This document shows positions 20,562-31,000 of a stretch of DNA of 64,000 nucleotides, in pieces (within the stretch, counting starts at the first letter, position 1; every line of letters begins with the position of its first letter). Source of the DNA: Saccoglossus kowalevskii (taxonomy: Eukaryota > Hemichordata > Enteropneusta > Harrimaniidae); NCBI RefSeq assembly GCF_000003605.2, contig NW_003106596.1, positions 3,108 through 67,107 of the forward strand, written 5' to 3'. Position numbers and translations under genes: made by a program. The notes under the pieces are model-generated. The model worked only from the letters and a program-made list of their open reading frames with translations, was not told where the DNA came from and made no database searches.

Positions 20562-20810
20562 ACGCCGACCAATCTCCTTCGAATAAGTCTTTGCGCTTTT
20601 CGCAATAGTACCTCTGCCACAGGCAGCCTTCAATTTCGTGGTCAATCACCTCACTACGCACGGCCGTAGTTGTTTCATTTGAAACCGATCTACAAAAAGT
20701 GGGAAAAAAACGTATGGGACATCCGAACTATTTATAATTAATGTCAGACTTCAGTAAAAACGTAAATACGAACCATTTTATCGCGGATTATGTTTTGCAA
20801 GGTAATGTTT
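20562..20810 (+). repeat. Dispersed repeat C, copy 3 (~250 bp)
   Basis: Direct repeat of 19060-19312, 1.5 kb downstream, same orientation, with small indels only. Confidence 0.8.
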
Positions 20811-23800
20811 TTGAAATCGTATTTGTAGATAATGTCTAGTGCCGTTGTGTTGGTGTTGAGTCTTTAGGGGTGGGGGTCTCTGAATAAAATATGGTACGCA
20901 AGCTGAAGTAAAAAAACGCTTATATTTGACGCTTATACGCGTGTACCGGATGTAACTTAGAATATATAAATAAAGTGTGAAAAAAGGGAATCTCATGAAT
21001 TCATGTTACCTCAACTTGGAAACAGTATGATTTTAGTATGTATATTGGGTATCTATTTCTATTTCTGCACTTGAAAAGGGGTATAATTTCACAAAAATAA
21101 GTACGTGTTTTTTGAAAAGTTATACTTCAGCATGGGTACCAGGTCTGGAGTGGAGTAACGTTTCTAAGTCAATATTACCGGGCGACGTAACATATGCATT
21201 CCAAACCCTTAGAAACGTTGCAAGACCATGTGGTGTTTTGAGAGAACGTCGATCTGCAGCGTCAATGTGCGCCTAGTGCGTTAAAAACACGGCCGTATGT
21301 TCTTTGAAGTGCTTCAAAAATGTCTAGATTAAATCGAGCACGCTAATATTCTTTCGTGCACGATGCAAGTCATTTAGGTACGCTAATTTTGTATTGAGGA
21401 ACGTCACTTTTTATAGAATGAGTTAAAATATATCTAACATGCTAAGTTTCATTGGTGACGCTAAAAATTTTTGGGAGCTAAATATTGCACATAGTAGTTA
21501 AGGCGTTTCAATCTTTAACCCGGAAGTACATAACAATGAGATTGGGAAACTACTGAGTACGTGACAGCTAGTGTCTTTTTAAAACTTTTGCCATGAGGAA
21601 ATGTTTTTTATATATATATATATATAAATATAAACAAAAACATGAGTAATATAGCCTATTGGAAAAAAACGTAATCTCTCGTATTGAGGTGTAAAATCCA
21701 TCATCCAAATCGCACGGTTTTGCTCTGAGAAGTCGCGTATTTTACCTCGGAAAATGCATAGATCTGATCGGAGCGCCTCTAAAGCATGTGTCGGGGGGCA
21801 CTCGCCTTACAGTTTGGTAGGGGTGTGCGGCCGGGAGTAAACCCCCAGACCCAATCATAGACCATTTTCACAGCAAAAAACATACCCCATTGTAGACCAA
21901 ATGATAATTTTGTATATCCCATCAGAGACCAAATTGTAACTAAATTTATTCAGTTATAGGTTGAATCTACTCATCACCCGGAATCATCAATAAAAGTACA
22001 AAAACTCTGGTAAATACACTATATATAGCTAGTACATGGAAATTAAAATAACAGATCCCATCCGCCGGCCCCATCCTAGGTAGGCAAACCTGCTTTTATA
22101 CCTAAATGCGAGCAAATCTATACCCCATTCCACGACCCCAAAGGGCGGCAAGTCACCATAATGTGATTTGCATTAAGTGACCCCCCCCCCCGGAGCATGC
22201 GTCCAATCAGAGTTGGTGTAACATGTGACAACTGGTCATAAACAAAATATAGCGTTGTGATGCCGATCGCGTAGAATCGCCGATGCATTTTCGATAGCAG
22301 TTTCCACTTGCCAGGATTGTCTTCTGTATGTGGCCTAGTACTGAACAAAAACTACAGTTTGTCGAACTATTTATGTAGACTATCACTTGACTCGGTTACA
22401 ATGCGTTTTTGACGTATGCACCCCAGTCGATTCCACGCGTCCCTTCCCTCAACGCACATCACGGAGGCGGGCACGGAGCCTCCGCCTCGATCATGTTTTT
22501 TTTTTCAAACGTGTGACCTTGTACAATCTATGTTCATAATATACTGAGAGCATATAGCTAGTGCAATGCAAACGAGTATTACCGTGCATTTCACGGTGGT
22601 CGTATGCGTATGTCATATCTGTGTTTGTTTAGTATAGTGAAAAATGGGGAAACAAATTAATAAAATGAATTGACCTAATAAGTTGGATTTTTAGGCTCAA
22701 GTAACAGATAGTAAAATGTCAGATCAATTTGTGGATGGGAAGAAAACTAGACGATGCATTGAAGAAAATATCTCAAGTATTGTTAGAGAGGGTGCACTTA
22801 AATATACGTGAGACGATAGCCGAATAAATGTCCCTTGGCTGGCGAAGATGTGTAAAATCTGGCTGAGACTGATTCTGTATCCTCAACCACGCCAACAACG
22901 ACAGAAATCAGTCGAGGCTTGGAGAATGTAGGAATGAGTAAAGAACAAGAAACATGAATACTCACGGACGCTACAGATCCAGGAATGTTCAAATAAAACA
23001 GTATTTCCTTTAATATATTATGATTGTCTGCTTTTCATCATCGCCCACTCCTCCATTTCATTACATTGCCCTTACCAGTGGTTAGAAATACAATGTGGAC
23101 CATAGTAAGATTTGGTGGTGAAAAACGCAAGTGTAATCCATTACAGAAAGCATTTGTTTTTAACAAAATGTATGCTGTCGATGTCCGTGATTTTTTATTT
23201 GTTATAACCGAAAATTAGGAAGAAAAGTCACAATGAAAGCTCTATATTTGTTTTATAAAATGCAAAATATTCATTAGTAGCATAATGATAATACTAGTAC
23301 GTAATTTACGTTTGCAAGGCAAGAGTCTGTCATGATTTAGAAGCAGTGAGTTTAAATTCCCCTGCCGGAAACAGGTCGGAAATAACCACGAGAAGGTAAC
23401 ATATATAGGTCTCGTAAATCAAACAAACGTGCAATAATGATTGTTCGTTTCAGCAATCGGTTTTGTCCTTGAGTGTTGTCTCAATCGGTTGTGCATTTGA
23501 TAGAAAGTTTCTTCGTGGATGACATCACTGAGACTACTGCGCAACGATACTGCGCATAACAAATTGTCGTTCGCTGCACTGGCGCTGTCCCGCGGCGGAC
23601 GGACGCTGTTGTTTTCAAGGTTTTGAAATAGACAGCGAACATGTCAAAATTGATATTGCGTAATATACGCCGTTTTGGTGTTCAGGGTATTCGTTATATG
23701 GAGCAACTATGTACGGCGAAGTCGCGACTGGAACGCCGCGGTATGCCAGGATCGCTACGGCGCATAGCACTGACACCGATGCTCGCCGAGAAAGCTCTAA

Positions 23801-24201
23801 GCTGAGTAATGTGCGAATGCAGGTAAAAGGCGTGGTAAAGTTCGTGAGAAAGTTATTACAGTAATTTCAACGACGTGCTCACATTTTTATCTGGCGGGTG
23901 GTGAAATAACTTGCCTTTTAGAAGTTCCAAATTCATTCTAATAATTTTATACTCGACAAATTTAGTGTTTCACACTGCTGAAAGTAACATTTATTGCGTA
24001 GCAAACAATTTACATAAACGCATGTTATTGAGTAATGTGCCACTTATTATAATACATAGAATAAACTATTGCATACTTAAAATATATTGTATAGTATTAT
24101 AATTGTTGTGGGAGAGTTGATGTTAGAGGTGTATGTTAAATGCAGTTGCTCATGGTTGACGTCTGTTCAATGTGATAAAATAAATAGCACACGGTCAGTC
24201 A
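20811..24201. other. Intergenic, no gene recognised
   Basis: Holds a (TA)n tract at 21609-21626, an 11-nt C run near 22181, and a GC-rich hairpin near 22472 (GGAGGC, 9-nt loop, GCCTCC). The open frames are short and show no family resemblance. Confidence 0.4.
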
Positions 24202-24251
24202 GGCAATATCACGATATCACCCTTGGATAGGCAACAGATCGTGATATTGCC
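24202..24251. repeat. Perfect 14-bp inverted repeat
   Basis: GGCAATATCACGAT (24202-24215) and ATCGTGATATTGCC (24238-24251) flank a 22-nt spacer. It could form a stem-loop or be the ends of a very small element. No target duplication is clear. Confidence 0.7.
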
Positions 24252-25593
24252 CTTAAGTTCAGACATGTGATATTATTAAACCATCATCCCGTAGCACGCA
24301 TACTACATTTGTCTACAGTTACTTAACATAAATCGTCAACGATGAATATTTCAGTATTGAACAACTTTAACAAGTTTAGAGAATTGCCACTGAGGGCACA
24401 TTTCTTCTATCTCGATTAATTCACTATCTCGATTAGCCAACATTAAAATAAAAATCAGAACCAATTCTGGATAGCATCATTAAAACTTTCAAGTTTGAAA
24501 TTTGTTCAGCTGTCAAAAATTAGATACTAGTAGTAGTCGGTATTTTCATGTCAAAGCGTAATGTTTTTTTCCGTAAAACTATTTTTATGTACATCATGAT
24601 TGTATTTATGAAAAATGCCCGATTATGAAAATGTTGATTATATTCCATTCCGTTTATCAAAATCCCGTGTGTTTTCATTAACTGCCGGACGCAGCATAAA
24701 CTTGTCGTTCGAACCTTATTTAATAAATGGGAAACTGTAGTTATCATGAGGGCACACACCCTGCTACTTTGTGATAATTTCAACATTGTGAGTTAATGTT
24801 GATATTTTGGTATGCAGCGGCCATGTTGACATCTAGCAGCCACTTTTGTACTCAGCGGTTATGTTGGTATTTACCGGCCATGTTGGGTAATTTCTAAATC
24901 AATATTGCCAGCATGATTTTAAAATAACATCATATCTTTGAAATAGTTGTCCAGTTGTTGTTAAGAAATAAGGCAAAGGCATTCAACGATTGAAATTAAA
25001 GTACATTTACTATTTCAGTTCAAGATTACATAATTACATAAATACATTATTGAAATTGGATAAGGTAGGCGTATAATTAGGACACATAGATACATATCTT
25101 CTATGAATGACAACACCACGCATTCAAAAATAAAGAAAAAAACAAAAACCGTTTGATCTTGTCTGGCGCCCTCAGTTGGCGAGTAACACACGATTTTAAC
25201 GACTGTATTCTTAAGCAGGAATCAAAATATCAAATTAAATTATTAATTCTAACGATATTTATAACGTATATCGTACATTGCATCGTGACGACACAACTCT
25301 CGCTCATTCTATGTATATACTACCCATAATACACTGCTGTACCACGAGACAATTCATTCATTATTAATGACGTTGAGGGCAGCACATACATTCAATCAGA
25401 AGCCAACATACGTATTGAGAAGTGGTCTAGTTTCGCACCTTGATCAACGGCACGTAATTTACAGTAGGCCAAACTTTAAATTTGATGAAAAATATCTAGG
25501 GTCAGTTGTGCTGGGAGTCTTTAAAATAGTGATACGTTAACAGTATTGGCAATGGTACTGGCGTTAACCGTACTGCAAGACTAATGTGGACAA

Positions 25594-25834
25594 TAGACCA
25601 CTTTCTCTGATGTACATCTCGAAGCGAGACTGTCTGAAAATGGGTGCAATCATTATGACTGCTTCTCTTATGGCGGCAAATACAAACATGTCAGTCTGCT
25701 AGTATTATGTTGCCACGACGATTGGAATATTCACCATGACAACATCACGTCGTACATGTTTAAGTTGCACACTATATTCAGGAATGCGCGCGAATGCGAA
25801 ACGCCGTATTTTCAATTTCCAAGAAAGTGGTCAA
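25594..25834. mobile_element. DNA element with TAGACCACTTTC terminal repeats, ~240 bp
   Basis: TAGACCACTTTC at the left is inverted as GAAAGTGGTCAA at the right. The right subterminal GCGAAACGCCGTATTTTC is shared with the fragment at 15388-15442. No ORF. The terminal repeat is short (about 11-12 bp) and the target duplication is not clear. Confidence 0.55.
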
Positions 25835-25923
25835 AGTGACGTCATGGCGTGCCATGGAAACCGCATGTGAGCGCCATTGTGTTAAGTGTTAATACCGTAT
25901 GTACATTACAAGATATTTGTAGG

Positions 25924-26056
25924 TTAAAGCGAGGTGGTCGTCGCGGAGTGCGTGTTCGAATTTCATGTAAATAAACGATGTATTTTACACGTGTTGTGTA
26001 CGTCGCTATGAGTTCCACATCGAACAGGTCGAGGCACGACGACTGCCGCCCTTTAA
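25924..26056 (+). mobile_element. TTAA-bounded MITE, 133 bp (reference copy)
   Basis: Bounded by TTAA at 25924-25927 and 26053-26056. The left end AGCGAGGTGGTCGTCGCGG and the right end GACGACTGCCGCCCT are inverted repeats. The imperfect inverted arms reach inward about 37 bp, to the TTCGAA motif. The centre is asymmetric (AAATAAACGATGTATTTTAC, then GTACGTCGCTATGAG). TTAA target sites with 5'-AG termini fit Kolobok-type transposons better than piggyBac, whose ends begin CCC. No coding capacity. Confidence 0.85.
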
Positions 26057-26058
26057 AC

Positions 26059-26165
26059 TTAAAGCGCCACAGTCGTCACGCCGCACGACGCAAACAATGC
26101 GAGTAAAATACATTGTCTGTTCCAACAAATTTGACACGCGTGCTGTGTGACGACTGGGCGCTTCA
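26059..26165 (-). mobile_element. Related short MITE (GCGCCACAGTCGTC subtype), 107 bp
   Basis: Begins TTAA at 26059, only 2 bp after the TTAA that closes the previous element, with the end AGCGCCACAGTCGTCACGCC. It closes TGTGACGACTGGGCGCTTCA. The terminal motif AGCG plus GTCGTC is shared with the 133-bp family, and the inner AAAATACATTGT is the reverse complement of its centre. Confidence 0.6.
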
Positions 26166-26330
26166 TTATATTAATTAGGCCACAAGGATATATGTACTAT
26201 AGTATGCACCTCACGTACATTCCGTCGTGTGCACACTGAATGTCAGGTGACACCACGTTGCATAGAAACGTCGGCGAATGGTATTGGTTGACGCGGGGCG
26301 TACTGTTACGTCTATTCATCAGGGTCTGCC

Positions 26331-26464
26331 TTGAAACGCGGTCGTCGTCGCGCAGCGCGTGTTCGAATTCCATGTAACTAAACAAACAATGTATTTTACA
26401 CAAGTTGTGTACGTCGCTATGAGTTCCACACCAAGCACGCCGCGCGACGACCACTGCCATTTAA
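26331..26464 (+). mobile_element. TTAA MITE copy, 134 bp
   Basis: Left border TTGA (decayed TTAA) followed by a GCGCAGCGCGTGTTCGAA arm, right border TTAA at 26461-26464. The same TTAA is the left border of the next copy. Confidence 0.8.
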
Positions 26465-26584
26465 TGGGCGGTGGTCGTCTCGCAGCGCGTGTTCGAATTT
26501 CAGTTAAACATAAAAATGTATTTTATACGCGTTCTGTGCGTAGTTTTATCGAACAGGACGCGGCGCTGCGACCACCGCCCTTTA
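26461..26584 (+). mobile_element. TTAA MITE copy, 124 bp, abutting the previous copy
   Basis: Starts TTAATGGGCGGTGGTCGTC and ends ACCACCGCCCTTTAA at 26584. It shares the TTAA at 26461-26464 with the preceding copy, as expected if one inserted into the border TTAA of the other. Confidence 0.85.
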
Positions 26585-26936
26585 AGTGCAAATCAAAATA
26601 AAACTGTTTCATCAAACTTAAGATATTACTTTATCTACAGTGTTCTGTTTTCCAAACACATTTGTTACTTTAACAACATAAGAAACAACATATTCATCTG
26701 TAACACGTGGTTTTTACTAAGTTCAATTTGAAGGATCTTTCTCTCAGCGTCTGACCAGCGCTGGAAAAAAAAAAGATTCGCTATTAAATGCTTGCTAAAA
26801 TTACATTTGAAATGAAACACTTCCATGTTTCTGTGCTAAAATTCTCGTCCTCCCTCCGAATGTTATTTATTTCTTTTTACAAATATTCCATATTTACGAA
26901 ATTCCCCCAGAGGGCGGGTGATCCTTTTTACGTAAC

Positions 26937-26942
26937 TTTATT
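26937..26942 (-). promoter_or_regulatory. Polyadenylation signal AATAAA of the VIAAT-like gene
   Basis: AATAAA on the minus strand lies 7 nt after the TAG stop at 26950-26952. It implies a 3' UTR of only a few dozen nucleotides unless a later signal is used. Confidence 0.6.
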
Positions 26943-26949
26943 CAAACGT

Positions 26950-28014
26950 CTATGGAATGTACGCTTCTACTAGCTGTTTGGACGCAAATATGACAGCTAA
27001 TGTGCCTCCAACGATAGCGACAAAAATAATGACAATTTCTAAAGCTATTTCCCAATACCGTAGCTCTTTGTGTTTGAGTTTCAAATGACATCCGCATGGA
27101 ATAATATAAGCCACGAAGGGAGTCATCACAGCCCCGATGAAACCCATGAAGTGACGGAAGTGCGGAACGACTATTGCTAAAAACAGGGTAAATACTACAA
27201 GGACGGTACGAAATACCATGGCCCACGTTCCTGGAAGCCTCTCCGCGGTTACGCCGTAACATGGCGGTAAGAAGTGGAATCGAATGAGCTCAATATAATG
27301 AATGATCATAAATATCATTAGCGGGTAGGTCAGCAACGCCTTCATGACAACCAGTAGGTTTACTATATGATATGGACCACGCGGTAGACTGTCGGTAATT
27401 AACTCGGCGGTGTTTTCACCGAAAGTAAGGTAGGCCATGATACCGTATAGTAAATTAAACACCGTCAACCACACGAAAGTCCAGTTAATCATCACGTTGA
27501 ATTTATTGCGGTGTTTCATACTCTCTTCCACGCTTGGAATTGCGGCGTAAACAGTGTCGTAGTGGAACAAAGTGAGACCAAAGGATACCATGAACGTTTC
27601 CAGTGTGAAGTGCTGCCAGGATACGGCCTTCCACTCTGTTGCTATCGAAATCCCGTAACCGACCACGCATGCCGCCATTACAAAGTACGCCACCACAGCT
27701 AACATACTGAGCCATGCTATCATCGTCAAAGTTCGGAGAAATATACTTGGCAAAACAACAAATGCCGTGATGACAGTCCACGCTAGCTGCGATATTCCTG
27801 CGTTAGGAAATGCATCGGTCATTAAAAATCCAGGTAGTTCTAAATATAGTGCGGCAACCGCAATCAGATCTATCAGCTGAACATAGTTGATGAAGCGCCC
27901 TCCCCAGTTCTTCCAGCATGCATCGCCAATATCTGCATAACTACTGCGCACGCGTACTTGACGAGTTGTTCCATCTTCATTTGTTTCCGTTTCGTAAAGA
28001 CAGTTAGCCAGAAT
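26950..28014 (-). CDS. VIAAT-like exon 3: TM2 end to C-terminus
   Basis: 1065 nt from acceptor CAATTACAG to TAG, residues 102-455. It carries most of the Aa_trans domain. VRSSYADIGDACW parallels VGAT VRDSYVAIANACC. Hydrophobic segments then follow through TVITAFVVLPSIFL, AVVAYFVMAACVVGYGI, FMVSFGLTLFHYDTV, WTFVWLTVFNLLYGIMAYLT, LVVMKALLTYPLMIFM, VFRTVLVVFTLFLAIVV, GAVMTPFVAYIIPC and EIVIIFVAIVGGTLAVIF. It is intact, with no internal stop. Confidence 0.95.
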   Translation of the reverse strand: MLANCLYETETNEDGTTRQVRVRSSYADIGDACWKNWGGRFINYVQLIDLIAVAALYLELPGFLMTDAFPNAGISQLAWTVITAFVVLPSIFLRTLTMIAWLSMLAVVAYFVMAACVVGYGISIATEWKAVSWQHFTLETFMVSFGLTLFHYDTVYAAIPSVEESMKHRNKFNVMINWTFVWLTVFNLLYGIMAYLTFGENTAELITDSLPRGPYHIVNLLVVMKALLTYPLMIFMIIHYIELIRFHFLPPCYGVTAERLPGTWAMVFRTVLVVFTLFLAIVVPHFRHFMGFIGAVMTPFVAYIIPCGCHLKLKHKELRYWEIALEIVIIFVAIVGGTLAVIFASKQLVEAYIP

Positions 28015-31000
28015 CTGTAATTGTAAAAAGAAAATATATTAGTATCATTAGCTGTAATTTCGTTATTTATAGCTCCACGTCTTTATTGTACTCGATGTTA
28101 TGGTCAATTAAAATTTTCAACAATTATGCAAATTATTCGTAAGTTTTTATTTTCATCTTATTCTCATTATACGTTCAATTATGTTACATGTACGTGAATT
28201 TGGATTATGTGAAAATAACATTATATTTGCAAGTTTAACTGCGAGCATTAACTTAATTTATTATCAACGGGGTCAGGTTTTATCAAAATTTTAAACGAAA
28301 CCTGAATTATTGAGCGTTGAGAGTTGAAGATAAATTATATATACCAATGAACGACTGGAAGCGTTTGACATTATAGAAATGAACTTTACTCATAGCCGTT
28401 GAGCCATGCTTAATTTATGCATGACGCCATGAAATTCGCACATCCTGACACTTTTAAGTGATGTTAAACATGTCCAAAGTACCAGAATGTGTGACCTCCA
28501 TCCCAGGTCTTTCGTCATTCATTTATAGTCGAATCTAAACGTCTAATAACATTGATTGGTTATAAAACATAATCTGTCATGATGCAATGCTTTATGGGAC
28601 ACAACTAGTATACGACTATATAGAGAGAATGCCAACGTTTTTTGTTTTGTGGAAAGAAGAGTAGTCTGCAGAAAATTATACAAAAATACCCGGCCCAGCA
28701 TCAAAAACGCTAGTAACAAACAAAACAGAGAGCGCGATTGAAGAAAAATACATGTGTTCAAAATGACGAACAAACCTACCCCAAATATACCACTACCATA
28801 CCACATGACTGGTCAATAAACAAGACATGGAAGTATAATGGTTTTTAAGCGTCTAGTATTACGTAACGGATTGGTGGTGCCGTTAGTTAAAGGGCGTGGT
28901 CGTCGCGCCGCGTTGTGGTCGAAATGGAACTCATAGCGACGTACGCAACGCGTGTAAAATATATATTGTTTATTTACAAGAAATTCGAACACGCGCTGCG
29001 CGACGACCACCGGCTTTAAAATACGTTTGATTGACGCGTGCATGAAACTCACGAGAATTTTACTGCATTCTTTCACCGAACATAGATATCAATGTTGCAT
29101 ATAGTTATTTTACACATCTTTGCTATGATATTGTCTATACTCGGACGTTGCGTGACGTCACTACTTCTCAAGATCATCTCTTTCCAGCTCGGAGTTGGAG
29201 TTTTTCAAGAAACTTTCCTATAAATTCCCGCCATCTAGTGGTGAAGCGTTTCCCTATGACGCAAATGGATGACACAAGGTCATTCAAATTGTCAATATCG
29301 TTTTGATCTGCAGTCATTCATCACTGAAGATTATGTTTTTCAGAGATTTTACTATAGAATGGATAACGAACGAATCGCGGCCCAGTATAACAATATGGCG
29401 ATTACTAGTTACATGCGTCATACTTGCAAGGGACGCCGGGAACCAGCTAACAGTGCTTGTAGCAAACTTTTTCGATCACGAGACAGTAGCGCAGCTTTGG
29501 AAAGATGTAGTTTATGCGTTACGGGAATTAGGTATTAAATATATTAATACGAAACAAATCAAATAAACTATTTTATGTCAAGAACGTGTCGACATCTCGT
29601 GATTTGTTTGGCGTAGCATATTACACAAAGTGATGTTTAATGTAATCAAAAATAATAATATTGGATTCAGAGTCGATTCGTACCCACTCAGGCGCTACGG
29701 GGCAATTTGTTATTGTGATATTCCATTTAAATATTCATTGACATTATTATCCTAATTTATCTGCCGCTAGAGTGTCCTCGTTCAAGACATAACTAAAAAC
29801 TTGTCATACTTTCAATGACGTCCTGTCGTAGCCATTTTTAGCCTTCTTTAAAAATCTCGACTGAATCTATTATTTTTTTTATATTCGAAATAATTCAAAC
29901 CGCAGACGCGGCCAAGGGAAATAAACATAATTATACACTGTATTCTGAACGTAGTACATGACAACAATTAACGCTCCGACTTCAAATCACACCAATCTAC
30001 ACAAATGGATATCTAGGATTATCTTTGCCATTAAAGCCCTCTTTGCAGTTGTTTTTTTATAGATTAATGACGTCATAACATTTTCAATCAAGTCGTTTCA
30101 GCCTCTTTTTATATTAAAATCTTCGATTTTATAGCTTTCTTGGTTTCACTTTATTCATATTTATGTTCGTATAATTGAGGTAAAAATAAATCGATATTAA
30201 ATTTTTCAAACACTCGGTTTTCTTGTTCCGGGCAAATCTTGTCACGTTTTCTCGCCATCTTGTTCATCGTGTGATTAGGTATTGTTATACAAATTAATCA
30301 ATCGTCGTTTTACATTTTCCGGGGAACTTTTCGTTAGTGTGAAATTTCAGAAACCATTGTGTATTCATGATTGCATACTAATAAGTTTACGTGCATGGTC
30401 TCTTTAGACACTGACCCTAACAGTAGACACCACAGACCCACCTTCAGCTCTCCGTTCCGTGTGTAAAAAAGAAAAGATGGCCACAAGAATCCTGCATGAA
30501 AATGGCTCTCAAACGTGGTCATCGATTCACAGAAGCAGTGCTAGTATTTCATTGGTCGCCACGTCCTGTGTGTACACGTATGTTGGTTTGTTCGCTCAAT
30601 ACATCCTCAAGTGTGCATGATGATCTACTCAGCATGACACTGTATCGACTGTATGAGTCAGCGATGCACGCTGTACAGAAACAATGACAGTCTTCCGATA
30701 CGATATCACGGATCAGAGCTTCAAGAATATACGTTGGTTACGTGCCACATATACCGCAAGAAGAAGTATGTCATGTTTTCCAAACCATAAAGTTAAACAC
30801 ACAATTCGAAATTGTTGAGTTTGGATGCAGTGAGTCTGGACTATTGATCTTATTGACGCCATGCAACATCATTAATGACCAAATTAGACATTTTTTTCTG
30901 ATCATTTATCCGAAACTAATACCTAGATATATACACGACAAAGATTGAATACAACGAGTAATAGACATGCATGCGTACGTTCTTATGTGGCAATTAAGGA

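Noticed and set aside
26359-26731. Plus-strand frames of 80-86 codons
   Set aside because: They are translations of the TTAA MITEs. The same peptide patterns recur at the other copies (for example 35675-35881 and 37330-37644) and follow the repeat, not a gene.
27503-27781. Frames of 63-106 codons inside 26942-27781 on both strands
   Set aside because: They overlap the VIAAT-like exon 3 in other frames. The transporter frame is clearly the coding one.
29269-29566. Two overlapping plus-strand frames of 87-89 codons
   Set aside because: Frames overlap each other, and there is no motif or conserved junction. Chance is the simplest reading.
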